This document shows, piece by piece, positions 10,741 to 22,068 of a stretch of 64,000 nt of DNA. The stretch spans positions 13,474,100-13,538,099 of the forward strand of contig OY821518.1 in the NCBI GenBank assembly GCA_963682025.1, written 5' to 3'. Source of the DNA: Cordilura impudica (taxonomy: Eukaryota > Arthropoda > Insecta > Diptera > Scathophagidae). How positions within the stretch are numbered: position 1 is the stretch's first letter; each line of letters starts with the position of its first letter. The notes under the pieces were generated by a model. That model saw only the letters and a list, made by a program, of their open reading frames with translations, did not search any database and had not been told where the DNA came from. The position numbers and the translations under genes were made by a program.

Positions 10741-13150
10741 TAAAAAAAATAAGAAAAAACTCAATAATCGTGAAAAATTTGCTTACTCGATATCATGTTA
10801 ACTTGATTAACTTTTTTAATAATTTTGTTCACCCAGTAATCAAAATCGAGTGAATGTGTTTAATGCCAAAATAACAAAATTCATAATCCAATTCGTGGAA
10901 ATTTCAATATTCCTCAAATGTCCTTGAGCAATTCAAGTAATCAACAAAACCCGATATCTCGTAAGTGAACAACTGGTTTTAAAATAAAGTTTTCCTAAAA
11001 AAATATTGTTGGTTTTTTCCCGTGAAAATTTTGAAATGAAAATTATCTTGAAAAATATTTAATATTAATTTTAACCTGACAATATCGTGGAGAATATAAT
11101 ATGATCAGTCATAGTCGAATTTTTCAATAAAAATTTTTTTTGGGTCGTATTTTGCGTAAACAAAATTTAGGTGGCGGAATTTTTTTGATTTCTCCATTGA
11201 ATATTTTGTTCACCAAATGGTCGAAATCGGGTAACTCTCGAAGTTAATAAAGGGTTTTTATGCTAAAATAACAAAATTCCTAACATGATCCCTGAAAATT
11301 TCAAAATTTCTCAAATGTGGTTGAACAATTGAAGGAATCAATAAAAGTTGATGTCTCGTAACTGATCAAGCTGTTTTAAAATATATTTTTCCTAAAAAAA
11401 TATTGTTGGCTTTTTCCGAGAAATTTAAATGAAAGTCATGTATAAAAATATTTTATTTTTGTACATTTTCAGAAAAAAAAAATTAAATCTACACTGAAAT
11501 TTTTTTTACTGAAATATTTTTTGGGGTGGAATTCGGCGTAAACGAAATTTATGTGGCGGAATTTTTTTCATTTCTCCACTGAAAATTTTATTCACCAAAT
11601 GGTTGAAATCGGAACAGTCTTGAAGTTAGTAAATGTGTTTATGCTAAAATAAAAAAATTCCTAACATGATCCCTGGAAATTTCAATATTCCTGAAATGTC
11701 CTTGAACAACTCATGGAATCAATAAAAGTCGATACCTCGTAAGTGAACAACCGGTTTAAAAAAAAAATTTTTCCTAAAAAAATATTGTTTGTTTTTTCCG
11801 CGAAAATTTTTAAATGAAAGTTATCTCCAAAAATAATTATTTTTTTGACAAGTTCGTGGAGAATATAAAAAGATCAGTCCTAGTCGAATTTTTCAACAAA
11901 AAAAAAATATTATATATACATATACACTGAGTTTTTTTATGGAAACATTTTTTTTGGTCGAATTTGGCGGAATTTTTTTGATTTCTCCATTGAAAATTTT
12001 GTTCACCAAATGGTCGAAATCAGAACACTCTTCAAGTTAGTAAACGTGTTTTATGCTAATATAACGATCCCTGGAAATTTCAATTTTTCTCAAATGTCCT
12101 TGAATAGCTTCAATATTCAACCTAAGCCGATATCTCGTAACTGATCTACCGGTTTTAAAACACATTTTACATATTTTTATACCCTATACCACTATGTGGT
12201 TTGGGTATAATGACTTTGTGCTGCTGTTTGTAACAACCAAAAATATTTGACCTAGACCCATCTTTAATTATACCGATCGAATCAGAATCACTTTCTGAGT
12301 TGATTTAACAATGTCCGTCCGTCCGTCCGTCCGTCCGTCCGTCCGTCTGTGTGTCCATGTAAAGCTTGTAATCAAACTGCAGGTCGCAAATATGAATATA
12401 TTTTGATGAAATTTGGTATATAAGCTTTTATCGGCCATGGGATGAACGCTATTGAAATTGGTGAGAATCGGTCCATGTTCAGACCTAGCCCCCATACAAA
12501 ATACCCATATGAAATCGACATAAATTGCCATAAGATCCAAATTGTCATATAGATCTTACTCAAATTGGGTTTGTATTCGTTCATTACATCCATTAATGAG
12601 TAGTCCAAAAATGATTCCTTTGACCCCATATAGAGCTACTTCCCGATTTTCACTTAAATCTATTAAAAAACAAAAATATTGCACTGATTCTTCTCAAATT
12701 TTGTTTGTATATATTTTTGCAAAATACAAGAGACTTTACCAAACATGATCAGGATCGGTCTATTTTTGGACCTAGTCCCTTTATAGATATAGCATCCGAT
12801 ATGAACTTTTTCATATCTGCAGCCAAAAAAATTAATAAAAATCCCACTCAAATTTGGTTGTTGCTTATTTTCAATGTCCAGTTAGTTGGGCCTAACAGAT
12901 AGGGTTTCTAAATGCATGGTATAGGGTATCGTATAGTCGGTCTAGACCGACTAAAATTTTCTTACTTGTTTTTCGTTTGAAATTATTTTCACGAAAAAAT
13001 TTAAATTAAACTCATCTCACAAAAATATTTTATATATTGACAACGTCGTGGAGAAAATAAATAGATCTTTCAACAAAAAAATTTAAATCTATACTGAATT
13101 TTTTCACAGAAATTTTTTTTTTGTGTAAATTTTTTTACGCAATATATTTT
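10740..13150. repeat. ~390-bp tandem repeat, interrupted
   Basis: Blocks such as CCTAAAAAAATATTGTT (10994, 11391, 11773) and CACCAAATGGTYGAAATC (about 11211, 11594, 12004) recur every 380-410 bp, with a diverged first unit from about 10740. Units differ by many substitutions and small gaps, so the array is old. A DINE-a element (12177-12968) sits inside the last unit, which resumes after it with TTTTTCGTTTGAAAT and continues to about 13150. Confidence 0.85.
12177..12968 (-). mobile_element. DINE-a copy 2
   Basis: On this strand the element reads ATACCCTATACCACTATG..., then a (GTCC)8-like microsatellite at about 12314-12346, and ends with the 18-bp palindrome AGTCGGTCTAGACCGACT near 12935 and CTTACTTG. 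This organisation (terminal GGGTAT motif, GTCC microsatellite core, terminal hairpin) is that of DINE-1/INE-1 type Helentron-related elements known in Drosophila; the link is by structure, not by alignment. Open frames of 85-90 codons recur at the same place in several copies but simply reflect repeat identity. Confidence 0.85.
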
Positions 13151-14628
13151 GTTTATTTGTTGAGAACATCGTAATAGGCATAAAAATAATATGGCACAGT
13201 TGAATACTTAAAAAAATTGATAATTTTCGAAGAAGCCTCTTACTCAAATAATAGAGTAAATATTCCTCTAATTGCTGAATAGTTGGAGAATCATAGTAAA
13301 TTATAATGATTTTCTAGTCCAACCTAAGTTACGTAAATTTTACAAATCTTGTGAAGGAAAATTTTCATGCCATTTAACAGCAGCTTTAAGAATTTGATAA
13401 GTTTAATTTATCAACAAAAGACTTTTATACTTGTATGGGGTAGCCAATCAAATCACAGTAAATTTAAGTGAAATTGAAGCTGCTTGAGTTTATAAATTAA
13501 ACTATAACTTTTATTATTTTGTAATGTAAATGCGACCCATTATAAATTTATTATAAAAAAGTAAAGATTTTTCAATTAGATTTACTGTCGACAGTGGTTC
13601 AGTTAAAAAAAATTTATATAGTTTATTTACTCAATCAAACGAAAGATATATCAGGTTTGGCTATTGATAAAGTTCAATTAAAACACGGAATAATTTTTTA
13701 GTCAACAGATATTATTCTATACTTAAAAAAAGTTTTCCATGAAAAAAATTAAGATCATATTAATAAAATTGATTGCAGTATCGAATATAGCTATACACAG
13801 CCTCCGAATGAGGGGACTACGGGTAATTTTTTGATATGGTGTTAATTTGGTGTTACTTAAAGCGCTATTTGCAACTTATTTGTTCTAGGGAATTTTCTGT
13901 AAATACGGTAAACTTAATTTACAATAAAAACTTGATTTTTATGGATTAATTTTTTTCTGTTTATATAAAAAATAAATTATTTTTTTTCATAAAAAGGTCC
14001 ACATAACTTTTGAGCAGGACCTATACGAAAACAGATCTTAAAATAAGAAACCAAATAAATAAAAATTAAGTTTTAAATTTTTATTTTCAATTTTTGAAAT
14101 AAACATAAAACAGCAGATTTTATTTCATTATATAGGGTCCACATAAGTTGCCTGTTTCCACCATTGTTTCCACCATTATTTGTTTACAATACTCATATTT
14201 AGCTCACCCTTCCTGAAATATTTTATTTTTTTAGTTAATTGCAATATTTTGCTTTTTATTTTATTAAAAGTTGTAAAAATAGGTTCGTTCCTTTACTTTT
14301 CGTATAAAGTTTGATAAGAGATACATATTCCTCTGTTTTTTGAGTTTTCTGCATAGTTAGTTTTCAAAATTAATGCCAAAAACTTTTTGTACGAAAACAA
14401 AAAAAAAATTAAAAATAAATTTTTAGCTTTAATTTAAAATTTTGTATACATATATTTTTTTTTGGATTCTAATTATAAATGGCAGAGATGCGTAACAAAA
14501 AAGACAGGGTAAACTCTCTTAGCCTCCCTGCACAACCATTACCTACGCAATGGAGGATAGGGCGAGATATTTAATATAAAAAACATTAAACTTAAACTAA
14601 AACGAAAGGATATGTAACATAAGATAAG
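13151..14628. other. No gene recognised
   Basis: Non-coding, AT-rich. No repeat relationship with the rest of the window was found. Confidence 0.5.
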
Positions 14629-14741
14629 CTAACGGATCAATGTTTGCTTTGTGGTACTCGTGGTTGCTAGTCTGTAACTGTACCTTTCATGCATGCTGAG
14701 TAGCAACCACGAGGTCCACAAAGCAAACACTGATCCGTTAG
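14629..14741. other. Isolated 41-bp-arm hairpin
   Basis: Arms 14629-14669 and 14701-14741 are complementary at 38 of 41 positions, with a 31-nt loop. The arms begin and end with CTAACGGATC and its complement. GC content is higher than in the surroundings. It could be a microRNA-like precursor, a small hairpin-RNA locus or the relic of a tiny foldback element. I see no target duplication and no second copy in the window. Confidence 0.85.
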
Positions 14742-15194
14742 TTTCTTTTATTCGAGAATAATAGAGCTACAATGGATCGCGGATGTAAACTGTGAAATTT
14801 TGTATATAAACAGACAACATCTGATTTATTCTAACAGCTGATGGTTTGTCAAACCAATTTCGCCAATTTGTCTCAAGAAAAAGTATGGTTTCCTAGGAAA
14901 AAAAAACATTACCAAATAATGGGTTTTAGAAGGAGAAGTAACAGGTTGAAGTTTGACTGATAAGCTCATTATTTTAACACGGGGATGTAATTGGAGGTAG
15001 CTAGTTGCCTAGGAACTCATTATTTTGAATTTAAAAGTAATGCAGTATGCAAGGAGCTGGCTGGCATGATATATAAGTAGCTGTATTACACATTATTAGT
15101 AACGGCTTATTTTCACTTTAGAAGTAATGCAGTGGGCAGGGGTAGGTCATTATTGGTAATGCAAAAATCAATGAGCTGCTATTACGAAGTTTTT

Positions 15195-15290
15195 CCTGGG
15201 TTTGATCTGGTAAGAGAAACATATTAATTCTCTTATTAGCGCTCTCATTTACCCAATTTTCGAGTACGGGAGCGCGTTTTGGTAAGCGCG
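15195..15290 (+). pseudogene. Possible LINE reverse-transcriptase shard
   Basis: One frame reads ISALIYPIFEYGSAFW, which resembles the LIYPHFEYGxxIW motif of insect LINE reverse transcriptases. Only about 30 codons are recognisable. The rest of 14742-16527 holds nothing I can name. Confidence 0.35.
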
Positions 15291-16799
15291 TTTGGTAATT
15301 TTTTTTATAATTCTTTTTTGAAAAAAAAAAAAAAAATTTGAATGGGATTTAATTCTATAAAATTTGATTTTGACAATTAAAAAAATCTTGTCCTTTTGAT
15401 TTCTCTAAAATATATTCACATTAAGGAGAGGTAGAGTTTTAAAGGCGAAAAATTACGTATTATCATAATTTTCTTTTTTGAAGATATTAATAATGTTGGG
15501 TTATTTATTTCATATACACGTTATGGTATAATATTTGAAGTATCCTTGAAAAATTAAAAAATTTTAATAAATAAGTCCGTGACAGCGAATTCCGGAAGCG
15601 CCTCGAAAAAAAGTTGTTTTGCGGTGAACATCATAACTCGTTACCGGATCATGTAAAATAAAAAAATCGAGCTTTTAAAAGGTAACCACGAAGAGTTTTT
15701 TGCTATACAATTTCGTAAATTTGTTGTACAAAATGGGAAAAAATGGTAAAAAATAAACTCTGAAACGTGTTTACTTGGTGATTTATGTGTAGAAATGGTG
15801 TATAAAATTTCAAAAAGATCGATCAAGTACATTTTGGCTTATGATGTTCATGGACTTCAAAAATGTTGTTTGCGAGAAAATTGATTTAAAGCTTTTAACA
15901 AAAATGTTATACGCAGGGCCGGTCGCTGGAAACGCTATATCTTCGTTAGTTTTGTTCCGATTTACTTGAAAGTTTGATACAACACTCTCGATCTATTGCA
16001 CATTCAGAACAAAATAAAAAAAGCTTTAAAACCTTACCCCCCCTAACAAGCCAATTCAGTATTTTTAAAAATATATATAAAAATGTTCGTAGTTAATTTT
16101 AAAACTGATGTAAAATAGTTTTTTTTTTATTAAATTAAGGTGGGATTCTGTAAGGACATCTATGCGTCCTTTAATAAGTAGAAGTTACTTGGATATGAAT
16201 GTAATAAAACTAAATAAAATCTAATTAAATATATAATTTTGTCTGTTTATAAGTGTTGTTGGTTTCGGGGTCAACGTACCAAATTTACGCTTAGTATCGA
16301 TTACATTAAAAGTTTAAATTTTCGAATTTTGAAATGTGTACCTACAACGTAGTTGATTTGAGAAATGTACATATTAGTTTAATTCCATTAAGCGTAATAA
16401 ACTCACAGGTTTTCTGTTTAGTTAACATTGTCTATTTCCTCATTACACGTTTTTAGACCAATAAGCTTTGTTTTTTTTTTTTGAAATAAATGCGGATAGT
16501 TTATACAAAAAAAAAAATATGTATATACAGTGACTCCATTGCATAATCGGACAAGTGTTTGTGTGATATCTATGGGCTTTAAACTAAAAAAGATTGATTA
16601 AATATTTGGTTTTTTCGCTTTTATTTACACTAATTTTTCCAAATAATAACAAAACGGCAACGTTCTTCATCATAACGGTAAATATATATTAAAAAAAAAC
16701 TAAATTATAAGATAAAGGAAATCAGCAATGTTTAAATTATATAAAAAGAACTATAAATATTTTGTGGCATATTCTTTGTTTTATTTGTATTGATTTTAC

Positions 16800-17250
16800 C
16801 AAGTTTTGTCATATTTCAGGTTCTATGAAGTCCCTGATTTAATGTGTTAAGTTTTTGTTAATATACTCTTCTATCTAGTTCTTCACAAAGATGTTCAACT
16901 CTATTAAGGTATAGGCTCCGTGATGGTGTTTTTATAAGTTTGGGGCAGTTGTGGATCAATTAAAACTTTGCCACACCTGAAGTGTGGTTGGGATCATTGC
17001 TTTGGTAAATGGCCAAATTGTTCGAAATGCCTAATTTCTTCGCTCTTTGGTTTACATTTTCATTCAAAATGGTGAGGTAGCAAAAATAAATGCAAATTGC
17101 CTACCCTGGCACTCGACATGCAGCCCCAAACCATGATTTACATTGGCTTTCGTATTGTGATGATTTAATTCTGTTTTTGGTTTACGCCACACAAACATCT
17201 TGCCATTAAACCATGTAAATCTATGATTTCTTGTGACCGATGACTTATCC
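16800..17250 (-). pseudogene. Tc1-family transposase, C-terminal half
   Basis: The minus strand reads VWRKPKTELN, then a degraded VNHGLG segment, KKLGISNNLAIYQSNDPNHTSG, a stop, NCPKLIKTPS, and YLNRVEHLCEELDRR. These are the standard order of Tc1 (DD34E) motifs: the second Asp region (QxDNDPKHT) and the LNPIEHLWEELDRR block with the terminal Glu. The second Asp sits in SNDPNHT and the Glu in RVEHLCEE, so key residues remain, but several stops interrupt the frame. The N-terminal half is missing at the junction with HelN copy B near 17225. A short fragment resembling the N-terminal helix-turn-helix (RPSEQVIRRTVDRF-like, 19740-19860, minus) survives at the other end of the element. Confidence 0.85.
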
Positions 17251-18005
17251 ACAGTTTTCTCCCGATTTTGACCAAACGTATCTTATTTGAAAGGTATTTC
17301 TTTTTAGCTGTCCACCAGATTTACAGATTTTTATTAAATTTTAATTTTTTTTGGGAGTAAAATGCATTAAAAGTTGCTACTAACACATGCGTAAAATTAT
17401 ACAATGCTTTGTGTGTGTTTAGTCTGTGTTCACACATGAAAGTTTTCTTGCTGAAAGTCTTGAGTTTATAGGTGAGACGGGAGAGAAGAATGGCAGGGGT
17501 ACATACTTTCATGTACTCTGAAATTCTATTTTTCGCATTTGTCAAAGTGAAGTTATTTTACGTTTTCTTTGTGTTAAGAAAGATAATAAATTTAAGTATA
17601 GTTAATTTTAATGAAAAAAATTATAAAATAAACAAATAAAATGATAAGGTAAAGATGAACAAATCTTGAATTTCAATACAAAAATTTCAGTGTATAGTCA
17701 TGGATGAAAGTTTAAAAGAGAATTTCAAACAGTTTCAGAAAGAAAAATTTCATGTGTAAACCGGGACTTATTAAATTTTGTTAATGTGTTTCTGAGTTTT
17801 TTCATTCACTATTATTATTAGTGCTGAATTGAAAAATAAGTTTGGACATAAACCAAAAATATTGAAAAATAATTTTGGACATAAACCAAAGTATTGAACC
17901 ATGAATTGGCTAAAATTGATTAGCAAACCTTTAGAGTCTTTATTAAATGAAATAATAAAATTTCCTAGAATTTGCACTCGAATTTCGAGAGCTGGGATCT
18001 ACTAG
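17225..18005 (+). mobile_element. HelN copy B, 5'-truncated, with nested MITE
   Basis: Sequence homologous to HelN copy A from GATTTCTTGTGACCGATG to the terminal CTACTAG (CTAG at 18002-18005, followed by T). The first ~30 bp of the family are absent where it joins Tc1 transposase sequence. A 346-bp MITE (17422-17767) interrupts it, and a short internal duplication of a TTTTGGACATAAACCAAA block lies at about 17840-17895. Confidence 0.8.
17422..17767. mobile_element. MITE with TTA target duplication
   Basis: Imperfect terminal inverted repeats GTCTGTGTTCACACATGAAA and GTCCCGGTTTACACATGAAA (read inward from each end) delimit 346 bp. TTA precedes it (17419-17421) and follows it (17768-17770). 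The uninterrupted site is seen in HelN copy A (GTGTGTTTATTAAAT), which proves the boundaries. The 3-bp TTA duplication fits PIF/Harbinger-type elements. No coding capacity. Confidence 0.85.
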
Positions 18006-18724
18006 TTTAATTTGATTTCGTCAGAGAACAGAACCTTGTAATGAATGAAAAATATCAATGAAAATGCATTTTGGGATAAGTTAGGGATGTTTTTTTAAGC
18101 CCGATAGAACTTTAAATTGTAAACAGTAACACAAAAAATTAATATTCATAAAAAAAATAAAACTATTCGAAAGATTAAAAAATTTTTGAAATTTTAACGC
18201 CTTTTTGTAGCTAATATATCCAGATTAAGGTAGCCAAAAAATTAGGTTAAACTATTGCTAATTGTGGGCATGGCATGCTGTCAAACTCAACTGTTATTTA
18301 ATTTCAAAAAAGGTGATTTTTTGTTTGTTTTTTATCAAAAACAAATGGGTTCTACTCGCAAGCTATGATCGATAATGACCTGCGGTCTTATTTATAATGT
18401 CGGTTGGATTACAGTCTTTAGTTGTTGTAAGTGGTCATAGCTCTACTGTTTAATATTAGGGGCGTTATGAAATATTTATGAAACTACTATATTTTTCTCA
18501 AATTTCAACTTTAGTGGAATAGAACTTCTAGGCAGCAAAAGGGAAGAAGAAACGTATACCACTCGGAGAAAGGTGAAAGTACCCTCTTTAACCCTATATA
18601 TACTTTTGCACCCGTGACGATCCGTGGGTAGAACACTTTTTTCATTTTAAGGGAATTACTCTTAAAAAAATTCAAATTACGATAATTTAACCAGCCCTAT
18701 AAGTACTCGTATACAATGGTGTAT

Positions 18725-19120
18725 TGACTCTAGAAAATTTGGAGATTATGCTAAGGAAACTCCAGAAATATATACAACCAACTACCCATGGAGAAATATG
18801 TCTGCAACAGTTCAGAAAATCCTTTATCATGGAGAAGATGTCATTAAATATCATTTGATGCCATTTGGAGATCTATCAGAGGAAGCTCAGGAAAAAACTG
18901 AATAAGGATTACAGATTTTATAGAGAGCACAATACTAGAAAAATTTCACGAATTTTCACAAATGAAGATCTATTTAATATATTATTTGCAACGTCAGATC
19001 CGTTCATGTCCAGTATTCGAAATCAATGGAAAGTGGAACATTGAGACTTAGATGAAGAAGTCAAAAAACTACTAAAGAACAGAAATAACACAGAACAAAA
19101 TATGGATTATTTGCAATCAA
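18725..19120 (+). pseudogene. Transposon-like coding relic of unassigned family
   Basis: Two overlapping frames give a recognisable protein segment: YPWRNMSATVQKILYHGEDV, then HLMPFGDLSEEAQE, a frameshift, then NKDYRFYREHNTRKISRI and FNILFATSDPFMSS. I recall the pattern 'LLPIGxLSEEAQExRNKDxxxYRxxxxRKxSRxxTxxDxxxxLLxxSDPxxSS' as widespread in insect genomes, probably from a DNA transposon, but I cannot name the superfamily. It has a frameshift near 18895 and a stop near 19042, so it is dead. Flanking repeats with the GTAATAGCAA..TTTAAGTGTA pattern (from about 19320) may be its 3' end. Confidence 0.6.
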
Positions 19121-19429
19121 TATTTGAATCAAATGAATTATTCATTATATATAATTGCCTTTCATTGTTACTTAAGTACGAAAAATATGGTATTAGTAAA
19201 AAATAATAATAAACAGAACCTACCATTGTTACAAATGCAATTAAAATCTATTGCAGTTTTTATTTTTAAAATGTTTTTTAAAATTATCAAATTTGACAGC
19301 AAAAAATAATAAATTTTTCTGTAGTAATAGCAAGATTTTTAGATAATATTACTAACGTTTTTTTTAAGTGTAAATATTATTTGAGTGTAAACAAAATTAC
19401 AAATTTTAAAAAAAAAAATTTTAATTTTT

Positions 19430-19732
19430 CAGTAATAATAGCAAAATCTCCAGTTGATTTTACTATTTTTTTTTTTGAATGTAAAAATTTTTACAAAAAA
19501 TGTTTATAATTATTATTAAAATCCAAATAATAAATTTTTTAATAAATAAAAAATAATAAACACATATTCCACTCTAAAAGTTAAAAAAAAATCAAAAGTT
19601 CAACATTGACCTAGAATGCCTTAAAAAGTCCTCAATCAATTTTATTGTAATTAAAACTGAGTCAAGCTGAACTAAATATCTATCCATTAAAAAATTTTTT
19701 AAAAATTTCTTAAACGATTTTCAACCACTGTG
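19430..19732. repeat. Dispersed repeat, second copy of the 8.7-kb block
   Basis: Same block order as 8723-9073, from CAGTAATAATAGCAAAAT to TTTTCAACCACTGTG. A related half-copy of the left end precedes it at about 19321. Confidence 0.7.
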
Positions 19733-19983
19733 TGGCGGCGAGATAGTCTCTTAAGTACTCACATTCGTTCGATGTGTTGCTGTTATTGAATTAGTTATGA
19801 AATCTATCCACAGTTCGTCGGATAACTTGCTCAGATGGGCGATTTGTGTTAGCATCATATTAAATTTATTAAATTTACCATTATATGAGGAATATTATTG
19901 TTTCATTAATTGTTGGGAAAGATTAGGAGTATAAAGTGACCAACAGACCAACACTTGTCCGATTATGCGATGGACTCACTGTA

Positions 19984-20822
19984 TGTATGTACAACTCTTC
20001 CTTTCGATTTTTCATTTCACACAATATTGCTGTACCGAGTTTTGTATGATTTGTATTTTTTGCACTATTCTTCGTTTTCAATAGAAACCGCTAGATAATG
20101 TCATATACAACATGAATGTATTCAAATGAACAGATATACATACATAATATGTATGTATGTATGTTTGTATGTACGTTAATAATATGTTTATATAAGTTTA
20201 TTACAAAAATAAACAAAAGAAAGCAAAACAAAACAACAATAAAAATATAGTTTATGAGTTTTTATAATCTTAACCTTTCGTAAAGCTCATCTAATCATTT
20301 CTTAATTATAATTAAATAATTAGTAATAGATAATAAATAATTTTAAAAGCATATCAAAGATTTTCGAATAAACAAACAAAATTTATTTCCCCACAAAAAT
20401 CTAAACGTTTGTATTCATGAACGAATTGCATTTTATGTACGAGTACATACGATACTTACTCACAAACATTGAATGCGAATTTAATTTGTGATAATTGTAA
20501 ATAGTTTTGTAAGGTTAAATTGATACTAAATGATGTACATATCGCACCTGTTTAATAAAAGGGTAATGACTCGAAAATTTTCAAACTTCCAGTAGAGGCA
20601 AAAGACTGTTTCTATTAATATTTAAGTGTCACAGAGAGAGATCAAAACGTCTTTTTTTTTGGCGAAAGAGTAAAGAGAACGATAATGAATAGAGATGAAC
20701 ACTACACACAGAAAAATTGTCAAGCGAATTGTTCTAAGGTTTAATAATTGTATTGTAGATTGTATCAACAGAAATTTAATACCAGCTAACCATATTCTAT
20801 TATGATAGAATAGTTATTGTTA
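19984..20822. other. No gene recognised; TATG microsatellite
   Basis: AT-rich spacer with a (GTAT)n microsatellite at about 20149-20175. Confidence 0.55.
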
Positions 20823-21199
20823 CTAGCAGATTCCAGCCCTTGAAATTCGAGTGCAAATTCTAGGAAATTTTATTTTTTCATTTAAAGACCGTAAAGTTAT
20901 GCTAATCAATTATAGCCAAATCACAAATCAACACAAGAAAACAAACCTATTTTTATTACAAACACATTAACAAATTTAATAAATACACACATAGCATATT
21001 GCATAATTTTATGGATGTGTTAGTAGCAAATTTAAATGCAATTTACTTAAAATAAAGGAAAAAATTTTAAAATCTGTAAATTTGCAAAAAGGCTAAAAAG
21101 AAATACCTTTCAAATAATATACATTTGGTCAAAATCGGGATAAAACGGTAGAACAAAACATCGGTCACAAGAAATCGCCTAGCCTATTAATATTATAGA
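20823..21199 (-). mobile_element. HelN copy C
   Basis: On the minus strand this 377-bp copy starts TCTATAATATTAATAGGC and ends GGAATCTGCTAG followed by T. It is co-linear with copy A. The base before its 5' TC is T rather than A, unless the start is TCTTCTATAA, in which case A precedes it. Confidence 0.8.
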
Positions 21200-21304
21200 A
21201 GATAACAACAGAATTATAATCGTCATCAACTCCAAATGGAGTTGTAAAATACTGCGTTTCACCCTGGCGTTTCACCGTTGTAAAATTTATTAATTTAAGG
21301 AGAA

Positions 21305-21961
21305 CTGTGATGACAAGCGATAACCGCCTAAGTCGACTTAGGAATGATTTGAGTTATGTATGCTAACATATTGTACTAAAAACGCTTTATATTTACGTGA
21401 AATCCCCATTTCTCTATCACTGTTTATTAAAAAGTTATTAATGGAAACATGCTGACCTATGTCGGAATGAAGCTCCATTACATTTATATAAAAAGTTATT
21501 TTTCTCAAAAGCATGATATTCGACGACTTGGGTTATGTATGATATCATGTTCTGCTAAAATCGCTTTATATTTACGTGAAATCCCTATTTCTATAGCACT
21601 ACTTATTAAAAGGATATTAATAAAAACTAGCAGATTCCAGCATTCGAAATTCGAGTGCAAATTCAAGGAAATTTTATTTTTTCATTTAATAAAGACTCAT
21701 AACTTCAAAAAAATATTCCAGACGATGAAAATCTGTAAATCTGGATAACAGCTAAAAAGAAATACCTTTCAAATGATAAATTTTTTGTCAAAATCGGGGT
21801 AAAACTGTGAAAATTACATCGGTCACAAGAAATCGCCTTGCATATTAATATTATAGATATACTGACCTAAGTCGTAATGGAGCTTTATTACATTTATATA
21901 AAAAGTTATTTTTCTCGAAAGCATGATTTTCGACTTAGACGGTTAATGCTTGTGACCACAG
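21305..21961. mobile_element. MITE-P copy 1, interrupted by HelN copy D
   Basis: Terminal inverted repeats CTGTGATGACAAGCGATAAC and CTGTGGTCACAAGCATTAAC (inward) bound the element. The perfect palindrome CCTAAGTCGACTTAGG lies just inside the left end at 21328-21343. The interior is a duplicated unit (ATTTACGTGAAATCCC..TATTTCT twice). HelN copy D splits the second unit. No clear target duplication survives. Confidence 0.8.
21627..21857 (-). mobile_element. HelN copy D, internally deleted, inside MITE-P
   Basis: A 231-bp HelN copy with both family ends: 5' TCTATAATATT preceded by A, and 3' GGAATCTGCTAG followed by T. The A|T site lies within MITE-P, so it post-dates that element. About 145 bp of the interior are missing relative to copy A. 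Confidence 0.85.
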
Positions 21962-22068
21962 ATATATGCAGAAAATTATATAGGGATTCAAAATACTTTT
22001 CATTTGAAACTACTCGTAATCTATCTCTTATTAGGGGAAATATTAAAAACTAAATAAATAAAACATAA

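Larger units (their letters stand above)
16528..19981 (-). mobile_element. Tc1-like transposon, broken by insertions
   Basis: Terminal inverted repeats of at least 34 matching bases in 38 lie at 16528 and 19981, sharing the core CATAATCGGACAAGTGTT. TA dinucleotides flank both ends (16526-16527, 19982-19983). At 3454 bp it is about twice the size of a normal Tc1 element. The excess is HelN copy B with a MITE inside it, a second transposon-like coding relic (18725-19120) and part of another repeat (19430-19732). The transposase runs on the minus strand. Confidence 0.85.
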
